Shown piece after piece: positions 54,133-64,000 of a stretch of 64,000 nt of DNA (position 1 is the first letter of the stretch; each line of letters begins with the position of its first letter). The DNA is from Stentor coeruleus (Eukaryota; Ciliophora; Heterotrichea; Heterotrichida; Stentoridae): contig MPUH01000247.1 in NCBI GenBank assembly GCA_001970955.1, forward strand, positions 1 to 64,000, written 5' to 3'. The notes beneath the pieces were generated by a model. The model did not search any database. It was given only the letters and a program-made list of their open reading frames with translations, and was not told the DNA's origin. A program made the translations under genes and the position numbers.

Positions 54133-55314
54133 ATGGGCAACTGCTGTGCCACCATCAACGCAGAAGAAAGTCGTTATTCCATCTCAATCGATCACGCTAG
54201 TAACTCAATCGACCTCCAACCTCTTCCTATAATCAAAACAGAATCTAGTTCAAACTCTTTAATTCTCCCTAAAATCCCTATAAAACCTATATTCGAAGCT
54301 TTGATTTCAGAAAAAGATACATGTGCCGGGATAAAAGAAGAAACTTCAATTCTCACATTACAAAGTCCAGAAGAATGTGATATAAAATGTACATGTGGTT
54401 CATATTATCTATATAAAGCAGATTTAGTCTTTTGGCACTATGAAAAATTTGGTAATTGGAACATTCAATGTAGTGTATGTTTAAATTACTTCTCAAAATC
54501 AGCATGGAAATGTAATCACTGCGATAAAATTATATGTCGGGATTGTGGGAATATAGAAGGAATGCAAGCTATAATTGAATATTGTGAAAATAACCATGAA
54601 TTGATTTGGTCACCAAATACATGTGCTTATTATTCACAAGAATATAATAAAAGTTCTTATATTTGTGGTTTATGTAAAAGGTCTAGAAATGAACCTTCTT
54701 GGGCTTGTAGAGATTGTGAATATGATATTTGTTTACATTGCGGGATACAAAAAGGGTTGATTCCAACAACTAATCTTCTTATATGTGGGGAAAATAAACC
54801 TTTATTGCATTATAAAAAATCAGATATACCGTTTATATGTAATAAATGTAATGATATTACTAATAAAAACTCATATAGTTGTTCTGATTGTGATTTTTCA
54901 TTATGTACAAGTCGTTCTGAACCACTTTTAGCTTGTATGATTGCTCATCCTGGTATTAAATGTAAAAAAAATCATGATTTAAAGGTTATTAAGATTGAAA
55001 ATGTTAAGAAAAGATCTGGAAGATGGTATATTTGTTTGAAATGTGATAATGTTAGTATGAAATATGGATATTTATGTACAGAGTGTTGTGAATGTTATTG
55101 TTTGAAATGTGGAGATGAAATTGTTAGGGCTATTGAAAAATATAGTGGAAGGAATTGTGGAATGGGGCATGGATTGGTTTGGAACCCATGCTTTGAAGTA
55201 GAGGATTCGGAGAATTTGTGTATGGTTTGTTGGAAGAGGATTTATGGTGGGTGTTTTAGATGTGAGGATTGTGGGATTAGTGTTTGTGTAGATGATATTG
55301 CGAAGATTAACTAA
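54133..55314 (+). CDS. lipid-anchored Cys-rich zinc-binding repeat protein
   Basis: 393 aa, starting MGNCCATINAEES. Gly2 fits N-myristoylation and the Cys pair palmitoylation, so plasma-membrane or endomembrane attachment is likely. From about residue 75 there are repeated units with paired CxxC and a W or Y between them, for example CSVCLNYFSKSAWKCNHC, CGLCKRSRNEPSWACRDC with DICLHCG, CNKCNDITNKNSYSCSDC and CLKCDNVSMKYGYLCTEC. This resembles DC1/C1-like or ZZ-like zinc modules, about five copies. DC1 proteins are known for lipid or signal binding in plants. Exact family and function are not clear. Confidence 0.72.
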   Translation: MGNCCATINAEESRYSISIDHASNSIDLQPLPIIKTESSSNSLILPKIPIKPIFEALISEKDTCAGIKEETSILTLQSPEECDIKCTCGSYYLYKADLVFWHYEKFGNWNIQCSVCLNYFSKSAWKCNHCDKIICRDCGNIEGMQAIIEYCENNHELIWSPNTCAYYSQEYNKSSYICGLCKRSRNEPSWACRDCEYDICLHCGIQKGLIPTTNLLICGENKPLLHYKKSDIPFICNKCNDITNKNSYSCSDCDFSLCTSRSEPLLACMIAHPGIKCKKNHDLKVIKIENVKKRSGRWYICLKCDNVSMKYGYLCTECCECYCLKCGDEIVRAIEKYSGRNCGMGHGLVWNPCFEVEDSENLCMVCWKRIYGGCFRCEDCGISVCVDDIAKIN

Positions 55315-55615
55315 CTTTTGGTTTTAATAAAAGGCTGTAGGTAGAAGAATAAGATTTTTTGTGTGAGTAAAGTTAGGTTTTAGGAGTTTATTTTTTTTTA
55401 TTGTTAGGATGTAGGGGTTTTTATATGTGCTAAGAGATTTATGTTGGTTTAGTATGTAAAGTATTTATGATTTGAATTTAGTGGAGAGAAGAAGATGTTA
55501 TTGATTTTGATATTAGTTTATATGATTTTTTGTTATGTGATGCTTGGAGATTTGAGATAAGTGTAAGGAAGTAGAAAGATAGATGGAAAATTATAAAAGT
55601 AACTTATTATAATCT
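55315..55615. other. same-strand spacer
   Basis: G/T-rich, C-poor 3' flank of the zinc protein gene; nothing else was recognised. Confidence 0.45.
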
Positions 55616-55955
55616 TTGTATATGAATTCAAAAGTTATTGAACTTTTAACTGAAAGTCCTCCACGTTATGATTTAAAACCAATACAAGCTTTGTATAAGA
55701 TACCACAAGACTCATCATCACCTTTAACTTCTTCGATATCTCGAAAATTGAGAATTTCATATGAAATTCTTTCAAAAATACCCTTATCTACTTTAAAAAA
55801 ATAGATTTCGAAGAAAGCACAATCACATGTGGGACTATATGCCTGAAGAAATAATTAGTGCAATAAGAAATCATATAAAAAATATAATTGAATTTGAAGA
55901 AAAACTAAGAAATCGAATAATGGCATATTCTTACAAAAATCTCAAATTCCCATAA
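55616..55955 (+). pseudogene. small gene with a frameshift at a poly-A run
   Basis: A frame from ATG 55616 (MYMNSKVIELLTESPPRYDL) ends at TAG right after a run of seven As (55795-55801). Protein-like sequence continues at once in another frame (NRFRRKHNHMWDYMPEEIIS) to a TAA ending at 55955. No GT...AG intron spans the break. One base more in the A run would give a product of about 112 aa. A sequencing error in the homopolymer, a real pseudogene or slippage are all possible. No domain was recognised. Confidence 0.5.
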
Positions 55956-56197
55956 ATTCCTCAACAATTTCTCTAAAAAATTCTCACAAAACTTACAACC
56001 TAGTAAAAATCTTTTTAAATCTCTTATTACACATATCTTCAAAGTACATAAAACCTATAATTTTCTTATACAAACATTAAATCTTCCTTATTACAGCTAG
56101 CATAATTCATAATAAATCCAAAAGTAGAAGAAATCACTACAATCCCTCAGTAGTTTATTCTAATAAAACTTATAATTAAAGTTATGTTATTTTAAGT

Positions 56198-56707
56198 ATG
56201 CTGACGAAAATAAGCAGTGATCAATTTTTTTTTCAAGGAATGAGAGGAAGGACTAAGACTTTTGAAAAGAAAAGGGGTAAGAAACAAACAACTCCAGAAA
56301 AATCTCTTAGGTTGTTTCTTGTGAATTTTCATAAAGAATATGCTAGGCAGAAGAAAAATTTGCTTTTGCAAAAAGACGGAAAGAACTCTGCTAGTTTAGC
56401 ACAAATTATTATACAAGAATATAAGCCTAAAATTAATGTTAGGAAAAAAGATAGTGATTATGAGAGTTTTACACCGAAAAAGTTGAAAGCTGATCAATTT
56501 AAAAAAATCGTTAGGAAACCTGTGGATTTAACTGAGATGTGTATTACTCCGACTGCATCAAAGGAGAATTATAATTTTGTATTTAGAACAAAACAGGATG
56601 TAAAAAAAATCAGATATTCAAGAGTTAATGTGAGGAGTGTTAAAAGTGCACCAAAGAGTGTTAAAGTGATAGATGATGTGTCTTTTGATTTGACAGGATG
56701 GGAATAA
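56198..56707 (+). CDS. basic protein of unknown function
   Basis: 169 aa, about one quarter Lys and Arg, no membrane helix and no recognised domain. Segments such as MRGRTKTFEKKRGKKQTTPE and KKIRYSRVNVRSVKSAPK suggest nucleic-acid or microtubule binding, which is only a guess. The ATG at 56198 is followed by a second Met at residue 15, which could be the true start. Confidence 0.55.
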   Translation: MLTKISSDQFFFQGMRGRTKTFEKKRGKKQTTPEKSLRLFLVNFHKEYARQKKNLLLQKDGKNSASLAQIIIQEYKPKINVRKKDSDYESFTPKKLKADQFKKIVRKPVDLTEMCITPTASKENYNFVFRTKQDVKKIRYSRVNVRSVKSAPKSVKVIDDVSFDLTGWE

Positions 56708-57206
56708 TTTAGGACTTTAGATTTAAATGTAGTTTTTTTGATTAGGTTTAGATATACCAATAACAAGTATAAATTACTATTAATAACATATATTTCTAAG
56801 ATAAGTGATATGAAAATATAGAAATATCTCAGCATGCGCACTTAGCATTGTTTTACACAGTTCTACAATATAAAAGTCTTTTTTTTTTCATTGTATATGT
56901 AATCTACACTTTCAAATGCGCCGATAAATACTAGAAAGATATAAACACAAAACTTATATAAAATATCATATTTTAACTTGTATAGGCTGTAAAAAAGAAA
57001 AACCTAAAAGGCTAAAATCAAAAAACAGGTAATTTAACCTAAAATATTTATCTTTAAAAGACAGAAATTCATTATTTATTATAAATTTAAAATGCATAAG
57101 AAAATTAACTGCTGTGAGGATTTTTTGAAAAAGTACATGTAGAAAGGATTGAGATATAGTGTAAATGAAATATATAAGATTACAAATAGCGTGAATTTTT
57201 TTGGGG
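56708..57206. other. convergent spacer
   Basis: No supported gene; AT-rich sequence between the stops of the basic protein gene (plus) and the DHHC gene (minus). Confidence 0.45.
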
Positions 57207-58283
57207 TTATACTTTTTGCCAATCCGTAATAGTTCTATGGAACTTGCAATAGTAGAGGATGTTTTGAGCAAGACCTTTAGAAAAAGGTGAAGACTTATGG
57301 CCTTCAAGGTAATTAATTTTTTCCCAACGTAGATTTTCCCATGTTGTGATATTTCTACAAGCAAGGTTTAAATGATATAACCAAAGTATACTAATAAGCA
57401 ATGCAAGGATAAATGCAACTGAACCCAAAACAATATATTGAGCATTATTTCTAACCCAAGCATCCCAATCTTTTGTCCTCTCACTCATCCCTCCGACACA
57501 AACAGCTAATCCACTCCAGCATTCTAAAGCCTGAAAAAACACATACCAAAAAAACAACAGTCTATTTTTCTCCCCTACACAAGTCCCAAGAAATGGACAA
57601 TGATGATCAAACATCGCAACACATTTACCACATTGATGACAATGTTTAGCTCGCATAGGCTGATTAATATGACAAATTATACAAAATAAAACACAAAAAT
57701 CAGGTTTTTTCAATGAACTTTCTCTATTAGATAAATCTCCATCTTCTTGTGAATAAATCAATGGTGAAGCAGGTTCAGGTTTATAAGGTATTGGTTTAGA
57801 TATAATAATCTTAGACAAATTATCAACAAAGTTTAGATTTGGGATACTACCTTCTGATAACTGATGGAATTGTTGGCTAAAGGATTCTTCTGAGTTTCCA
57901 CTTAAGTTTATCCTTTCAGAACGAGAATTATCACAAGAATGTAAGTGGATTTGATGCTGAAGAGCTGTAGTGTTTGGACTTGGGTTAATATGTCTTATTG
58001 CTGAAGCTATGGTCGCTTTGCTTATTGTTGATGAAGGTTGTCTTTTGTGAGAAGGTTTTTCTAAAGATTCTGATGTACTGTTTACTAAAAATCCAGGATC
58101 ACTTAATGCAGCCCAGAAATAAAAAATAAACGAAGCAAGTGTCGTTGTCCTATTTAAAAATCACCAAAAAACCCAGAACATACCTAAAGATAACGTCCTA
58201 AACCCTTTTATCAGCCCCAAACTCAGCCCTAAAAGCAACACATGCCCAATAGGGACAACAATTTTTGCTGATGGATATTTCAT
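57207..58283 (-). CDS. DHHC protein S-acyltransferase
   Basis: 353 aa after removing the intron at 58150-58164 (GTGATTTTTAAATAG). The fold is complete: two N-terminal helices, a DPG motif (LSDPGFL), a long Ser-rich insert of about 100 residues, the Cys-rich DHHC domain (CIICHINQPMRAKHCHQCGK, then FDHHCPFLGTCVG with the acylated Cys at about 224), two further helices, and the TTxE motif as NITTWENLRW. It should transfer palmitate to Cys residues of membrane proteins. The start lies only 3 bp after the stop of the ankyrin/SAM gene on the same strand, so it has almost no private 5' flank. Confidence 0.9.
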
Positions 58284-58286
58284 AGT

Positions 58287-59531
58287 TTAAATAATTATAC
58301 ATTTTCCACATGCAATATTCTTGGGTTCTTCATACAAAATAGACCCGTCATTTCTACTATATAAAAAGTCTCTTTGAAGCTTGTTTAGTATTTTTAAACT
58401 ATTTTCATGATCATAAATCTCAAGTTCACTTTTTAGACTTTCTTCACAAAGTCCCCATTTTGTTGGGACCATTTTTACTAAAGCTGTATAGTCATCATAG
58501 CCTGATTTGATGAAGTTTTCATAATATTCGCCAAGGTTGATATCGTCAAGCCAATCACGGATTGTTGGTACAGATACACCTATTAGAGGGTCTTTTCGAT
58601 GATGCAATTTTTTCCTTCCTTCTTCTTCGAGGTAAAAAAGAAGTTTTTTTCTTGTCCCTGGCTTGTCAATCCCGATTTCTTGTAGGTTTGACTCTGTGAT
58701 CGGCATTGTACTAGTCATTTGTCTTGCCATTACTGTATGATCATCATAACCACTATCTACTAGTACTCCATATACCTCACTTAAGTTTATACTCTCAAGC
58801 CATTCCATAAGAATTGGTTTCTCTGATCTCTTTGATTCCTTTAATAAACAGTTCAAATTACCCCCAAAGGTATTGAAAAGCTCATAAATCTGAGGGGGAC
58901 TATCTATTTCGCTTACATCCTCTGACCTACTCGTCAAATAAATCGCCCTATATTCTTGAAGTGCTTCAGACAACCTTGCATCTGTAGATAAATCCGCTGG
59001 TTTCTTATATTTTTTATCAAAAGCTTCAGGGTCAGCTCCATATTCTCTCAATATTTTCACACAGTCAACACTTGAACTTTCTGCAGCATTATGTAAAGGA
59101 GTTCTCCCTAGCTATATAAAAATCACTATATTTGGCACATTTGGTGAAGCATTATTTTCAAGTAAAAGTTTTGTCATATTCAAATCTCCTTTCATACATG
59201 CATAATGTAATGGTGTATCACCTGATGTTGATTGAAAATTCTCTTCACTTTTAAACTTTAATAAAAGCTCTGCTATTGAATATTGGCCGCTTTCAGCGGC
59301 TGAATGTAAAGGAATTTGACCAAGATTGTTTGGGATGTTTGGATCAGCCCCTTTAAGTAATAAGGTTTCACAGACTTCGAATTGATCACAAATCACTGCT
59401 CGGTATAGAGCTGTCCAGCCTAACTATGTGGATATTACACCTGCGTCTTTATCGTTTATCATAGAAATGTTCGAGGTTAAAGCTTGAGTTATTTCGTTAA
59501 GGTCACCTGATCGACAGGCTCTATGTAGCAT
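58287..59531 (-). CDS. ankyrin-repeat and double-SAM protein with CaaX box
   Basis: 404 aa after removing two introns, 59424-59438 (GTAATATCCACATAG) and 59112-59126 (GTGATTTTTATATAG). Splicing yields unbroken ankyrin repeats: LGWTALYRAV, LGQIPLHSAAESGQYSIAEL, GDTPLHYACMKGDLN, LGRTPLHNAAESSSVDC. Two SAM domains follow (about 235-300, ILMEWLESINLSEVYGVLVD; about 310-380, IRDWLDDINLGEYYENFIKS). The protein ends ACGKCIII: CIII fits a CaaX prenylation box, with an upstream Cys suitable for palmitoylation. It is likely a membrane-attached scaffold. The DHHC gene starts 3 bp after the stop. Confidence 0.88.
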
Positions 59532-61361
59532 TTTTAAAAGATAATTAGCAAGTCATAGTTTAAAAGTTTTGGAAGTGGGTTGCTTTTTGGGTAATGTTGG
59601 AATAGGTAGATTTATTGGAAGGTAAATTGTGATTAGTTATTTTTAGTATTTGGAGATTTTTTAGTGATTTTTTAATTAGCTTTTTTTTTGTGGTTTTAAG
59701 TTTTTTGGGTTTTAGGGTTTAGATAGTACTTTAAAGTTGTTGGATTTTCAGCATAAAAATATGAGTGTTGAATTTTAGCGGAAACATGCTTTGCTTGATA
59801 ATATTTTAGAATTGCAAAAGATTAGTACGAAATGGAGATTTAAACTTATTTTATAGTTTCGTCAATAAAGTGTTTTAAGATTTACATAAGAATTTGTGGT
59901 TTGATGTTGAATGGCTTGAGAGGTTTTTGGGGTGGTAATGATGAATAATATTATTTTAGGTTTTGTATTTGGGAGAAAATAATTGAGATTTAAGTTTATA
60001 ATTAGATGTAATAATNTTTAATATGATTTGCATATTTTAGGTTTTGTATTTGGGAGAAAATAATTGAGATTTAAGTTTATAATTAGATGTAATAATAAAA
60101 AAACTTAGTGAAGTTTTAAATATGATTTTAGAAGCCTTGGTATTTTAAACTTACTATAACTTAGTAATATTTAAAAAGTTTATTCATACTTAAAAGGAAT
60201 ATAACTTAAATATATTATTTTCACAAAAATACTTTTGTGTAATTATCTAAGTCTAAAAGGATAATAAATTAATTTATTTATACCTCCATATAGAATGTGA
60301 AACAAAATAGTATATTAATAATTTCATATTTAAAGCTTATTGTATTAAGTATAATTATAGTATATATAAACTTAAAATACATAAAATATGATATCTTTTT
60401 ATATCATAAAGCCAAATCAAAAGACAAATTTCAATTTTCATTTTTTTAAATCACAAATAAAACATACGCAGGAGTATTTTATTATAATTTTTACTATAGG
60501 GTAAATATATTAGATGATCTTGAAAATAATCATTATATAAGCATAAATTGGATTTATAATTATCATAACTTCATGACGCTCATACAAAAAGCTCTGAAGT
60601 TTATCAAAAATAATAATTATAAGAAATTATTTTTATTATAATTACATTCTTAAACTAGCTATGTTAGATAGGCTATAAATAAGATTTATTTTACTAAGTA
60701 TGAATTGTTTTTTTATTCGGGGAAAGCAAATAATTTTATAAAGGCTTTAAAATAAATACCTTTTATAAATTACAAATATTTTACGTTTTTCCAAAAATTT
60801 ACCTAAAACACCCTAAACTAGCTTTTAAGCACTAGGAATCACATTCGCATCTATTAAATATGCTATCATAAACATCTCGTACAACGCACACAACTTAACC
60901 CTTTAAATCACAGATTTGCTAAAAAGCTTATTTTATTTCCTTAGCCATAGTCACCATCATCACCATATAACCATAATTTTAAAAGGTAAAAAAAATATGT
61001 ATTCTTATAATCAAAAGCACAAAATCACCCCCCCACACTTAAAAAATTCTAATTATACCCAATTTTTTTATACCCCACTCTCTTGAATCCATTTACTTTA
61101 AACTTAACTTCCAAAGTACTCATCCTTGCCATAAAGTTTTCCTAATCTAAAAATCAATTCATTTTTTACAATCAACAACCCAATCAAAATCCTAGCATAA
61201 CTACCTCAAACACAAAAACCGAATTCGAAAACCAAAAAAAATGGATATGCAACATTACTATTTTCAGACAAAGAAAAGCTTTTCATACCTCGTATCCTTT
61301 TTCTTTTAAAACTAACTAAATCAATCATCATATTTTACTCATAAGCATAATTACAAAAAAC
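59532..61361. other. 1.8-kb gene-free region
   Basis: No supported gene. About 59560-59990 is G/T-rich (5' flank of the ankyrin/SAM gene) and about 60780-61361 is C/A-rich (3' flank of the zinc-finger gene). The middle is near-pure A/T. An N-separated repeat lies at 59953-60096. Confidence 0.5.
59953..60096. repeat. direct repeat around N at 60016
   Basis: About 62 bp ending at 60015 recurs after the N, from about 60035 to 60096, with a short unique stretch after the N. As at the other N positions, an unmerged overlap of contig ends is the likely cause. Confidence 0.75.
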
Positions 61362-61811
61362 CTAAATTATCGGTAAAAAATAGTCTTGTCCCCCGACAAT
61401 TAAAGGTAATTTGATTTCAACATGTCTTTCATTAGTATTTTCCTTATTTAAACCTTCTTTTATAAAAGGAACCTATATAAATCTTACATTGAAACTTCCA
61501 ACCAAAGGACTGTCAACAATATTTTTTATTGCTATATGGATTCTCTTATGAGCAGAATATTGACTTCCATGTCGGAATCTTAACCCACAACCAAATTCTT
61601 TACATAGATACGGCATTTCATTTGTATGGATAAACTCATGCTCTTTTAAGTTCTGCCTAGAGGATAAAACTTTTGTACAATACTCGCATTGGAATTTCTT
61701 ATTATCAGAATGAAAAGCTTCTTCATGACGTTTGAGGTTGCACTTATTTTTATATTGTTTAAGACATCCAGGGAATTGACATATAAATAAATTCATTTTT
61801 ATACTAACCAT
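61362..61811 (-). CDS. three-finger C2H2 zinc-finger protein with one 15-nt intron
   Basis: 144 aa after removing the intron at 61473-61487 (GTAAGATTTATATAG). The tail after the intron reads VPFIKEGLNKENTNERHVEI and ends at TAG 61362-61364. Three C2H2 fingers: CQFPGCLKQYKNKCNLKRH, CEYCTKVLSSRQNLKEHEF with IH, and CKEFGCGLRFRHGSQYSAHK with RIH. It is a paralogue of the 49809-50093 gene. Met6 is an alternative start. A DNA-binding regulator is expected; targets are unknown. Confidence 0.8.
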
Positions 61812-63668
61812 ATATTTTAACTAATATGATCATATTAAATATTAGGATGAAAGGAAATGTATTGAATTAGTAAGAGAATGTTAGACAATAAAATGTTGTA
61901 TTTTATATATGATGAAAGGGTATCTAAAATCATACTGAAAAAAGGTGGAATTGTTGTTTGTATTTTGAACTATAATATGAATTTCTTTAATAGTTCTGTT
62001 AAGAGTTTTAAGTTAAAAATTAGAAATTTTGTAACTTTGGGATGGGATGGTAAAATACTGGATAAGCTGGTTTGGGAAATGAGGATGAGGGTTAAAGTTA
62101 TGCTTTTGTGATGAAATAAGAGGGAATTTTAAGTTTCGAACTGATATTTTTTGCTTATAATATTAGATTATTATGTAAGATTTTTGGTATATAAATGGTA
62201 GGAAGATTTATGTAGGCTTAAATTGGATTGATTTTTGTGAGTATTTAGAAATTTTATGAAGGGGGATATAAGTTTTTTGGAGGCTAATATGAGTAGAAGT
62301 TGATATTTGTTTTTGAAATTTTTATATGAATTTCAATTCGATCGATTTAAATAATTATTTTGGTTGTGTTAGGATATTTTGTTTTATAGGTGAAGATGAT
62401 ATTTAATATTGTAAAAACCTAAGGAGTATAATTGTATTATGTGTATTTTCTAATTAGGTAATGATTTGAAATAATTATCAGAATTTTATATACTTGCAAA
62501 TGTTAAATGGTATTAATAATATTTATAATTAAATATTTGAATCGAATATCATAACTAAGCTTTATAGTTTTTAGATATAGGAACAGTCAAATTGCATGAA
62601 TTCAATTTTTATGATAAGCATAAATGAATGTTGAAACCTTTTTATTTTAGTCGATAGTATAGCAGGAATATTTAATAAGAATGATTTACTATGAACTGTT
62701 GTTAATATTATATTATTCAGAAATATATAAAAACTCAAAATAAGCTAATAATTTTTTTCAGGATTTTGATTGTTTAATTGTAAAAATAACTTAGACTTAT
62801 ATAGTAATTTTTTTTAAAATTACCCTTGATTGTATAAAAACAATCATAGCTTAAATTATATCAACTTATACTTAATCGTAATCAAACCTTTACAACATTT
62901 TTATAACACCTAAGTAGCATATATTATAATAACCAAAACATCATTTATACAATTATAAGCACTTCATTCTATCATTTTTCTAATACCCAAATATCACCAA
63001 TCATCAAACACCCTTTTCGTTTTTAAAACTTCCAAAATATTAAATCTTCTTTAAATAAACTCAAATTTCGGGGGTAAACCTAGAAGAGGAAAATAATTTA
63101 ATTGGAAAAAAAATCTAATAGGTAAAAAAAACTTTGGTAAAATAATCAAATGGGGTTTGTAAATCTGTGGGGTTGTAAAAAATTTAGTGGGTAAACATCC
63201 AATTTTTATTGTGAGAGTTTGATATTTAAAATATCATTAAAATGAATATAGCCATAAGAAACATTCTGAATATTATTAGGACTTATAAAAATACAGTTCG
63301 CTTTTCTTTTGATGTAATAATACTTAAAAAGATTCAAACTTAATTTACTTAAATAATTTCTTTTAAGATTTTAGATTTTCACGTACTTGATTTCTTACCC
63401 TAAGCTATGTTTATCTATGATACAAACTAGATTTGCCACAACCCATTTGATTTTTTTACCCACTCGATTTTTTCCCTATTATTTCCCATAAATTATCATG
63501 CCAAATTTCAGTTCCAGTCATATACATTGACTTTAAAAATTCCGCAGAATTTCCTTAATTTTTATATTCAAATTGAAAAACAAACTATATTTCCATATAA
63601 AAATAGCCTAACTCATTACATTAAGATTATTTTGTTTAAATGAATAGTAGTTTATTAAATATAATTAA
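61812..63668. other. 1.9-kb gene-free region
   Basis: No supported gene. About 61860-62300 is G/T-rich, consistent with the 5' flank of the minus-strand zinc-finger gene. An imperfect inverted repeat with G-rich and C-rich arms lies at 63091-63495 (separate entry). Confidence 0.5.
63091..63495. repeat. imperfect inverted repeat, foldback-like
   Basis: The left arm (about 63091-63166) and the reverse complement of the right arm (about 63429-63495) share ATCAAATGGG, GGTAAAAAAA-type runs and AAATCT in the same order, with several mismatches and gaps. About 260 bp of A/T-rich sequence lies between. The left arm also holds recurring GGGTAAA-like words (63071, 63120, 63135, 63187). A MITE-like foldback element is possible, but no target-site duplication was established. 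Confidence 0.4.
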
Positions 63669-64000
63669 ATGTATAGTAATGATCTCTGCAAAAAACTAAA
63701 CGAAATCAGTCATAAGAGAGTATCTATTCCAGAAAGCCAGAGGTATAGTGTGCATTTTGAATATCATGATTTAGTAGCTAGGCTTAACAAGTTAAAAAAG
63801 GAACTTGAACCGATACCTACAGAGTCAAAAATAAACTTAAAACTTAAAAGCCCAAGCTTTGTCGGTAAAGATTTTTCAAGTTTAACAACAAAAAACAAGT
63901 GAAAATATAGCCTAGACCGTATTCTCAATGGGAAAATAAAAAAAAATCATAGCGAAAAAGCGTTGCCAGACTTAAAATCGCCACTTTCTAAAATTAGCCC
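63669..64000 (+). CDS. partial gene of unknown function at the right edge
   Basis: From ATG 63669 a 77-codon frame (MYSNDLCKKLNEISHKRVSI, later LVARLNKLKKELEPIPTESK) meets TGA at 63900. The same frame then stays open to the window end (LDRILNGKIKKNHSEKALPD, KSPLSKIS). Removing 12 nt at 63899-63910 (GTGAAAATATAG) joins the two parts; it has GT...AG ends and the ATATAG end of the 15-nt introns here, but is 3 nt shorter. Otherwise the protein simply ends at 77 aa. No domain was recognised. Confidence 0.5.

Noticed and set aside
56569-57364. Two minus-strand frames of 90 and 132 codons around 56.6-57.4 kb
   Set aside because: They overlap the basic plus-strand gene or the DHHC gene in another frame and have no domain or intron support.
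1-64000. tRNA or spliceosomal RNA genes
   Set aside because: I looked for B-box-like GGTTCGA..CC words and for U1/U2/U4/U5/U6 core motifs and found none that fit; a covariance-model search would be decisive.

Overview
The window looks like macronuclear DNA of a heterotrich ciliate close to Stentor coeruleus. It is very AT-rich, and genes are intron-poor and read with the standard code (TAA, TAG and TGA all end genes). Interrupted genes become continuous when a GT...AG intron of exactly 15 nt is removed. I could place eleven such introns; each has A at position 10. Tiny 15-16 nt introns plus the standard code are known hallmarks of Stentor. No rRNA, tRNA, CRISPR array, transposase or virus-like element was recognised.

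Layout. 1-9.3 kb: rhodanese-type dual-specificity phosphatase, Romo1/Mgr2-like protein, a phosphoglycerate mutase homologue without its catalytic residues, chaperonin subunit CCT1, a seven-helix membrane protein and a small membrane protein. 9.9-13.2 kb: three tandem copies of a one-helix, Pro/Tyr-rich membrane protein, the first decayed. 13.5-25.8 kb: ribonucleotide reductase small subunit, MYB protein, one-domain PDI with a KDEL-like tail, a long coiled-coil protein, LSM14 and two small unknowns. 26.6-34.5 kb: Unkempt-like CCCH/RING protein, a DFG-variant kinase, a CFAP99-like coiled coil, a decayed gene and a double cyclic-nucleotide-binding protein. 35-47 kb: C2/coiled-coil protein, a myristoylated protein, a large otubain-like plus RBR ubiquitin ligase, a kinesin-7-like motor, two coiled coils and an ENT nucleoside transporter. 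47-64 kb: long gene-poor stretches, two related C2H2 zinc-finger genes, ribosomal protein eL20, DP transcription factor, a lipid-anchored zinc protein, a DHHC palmitoyltransferase 3 bp behind an ankyrin/SAM protein that ends in a CaaX box, and a partial gene at the right edge.

Genes are packed tightly: same-strand neighbours can be 3-56 bp apart and convergent stops 7-43 bp apart. Flanks show strand asymmetry: 5' flanks are G-poor and 3' flanks C-poor on the coding strand, so base skew predicts gene direction. Five places carry single Ns between near-identical direct repeats, which are best read as unmerged assembly ends.

The strongest leads are the otubain-like domain (catalytic Cys and His replaced) fused to an RBR ligase with an intact catalytic Cys; the catalytically stripped PGAM; the CaaX ankyrin/SAM gene abutting a palmitoyltransferase gene; a four-hairpin cluster in a gene-free stretch near 48.9 kb; and a possible 12-nt intron at the right edge. 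All functions are read from motifs by eye; no database search was run.
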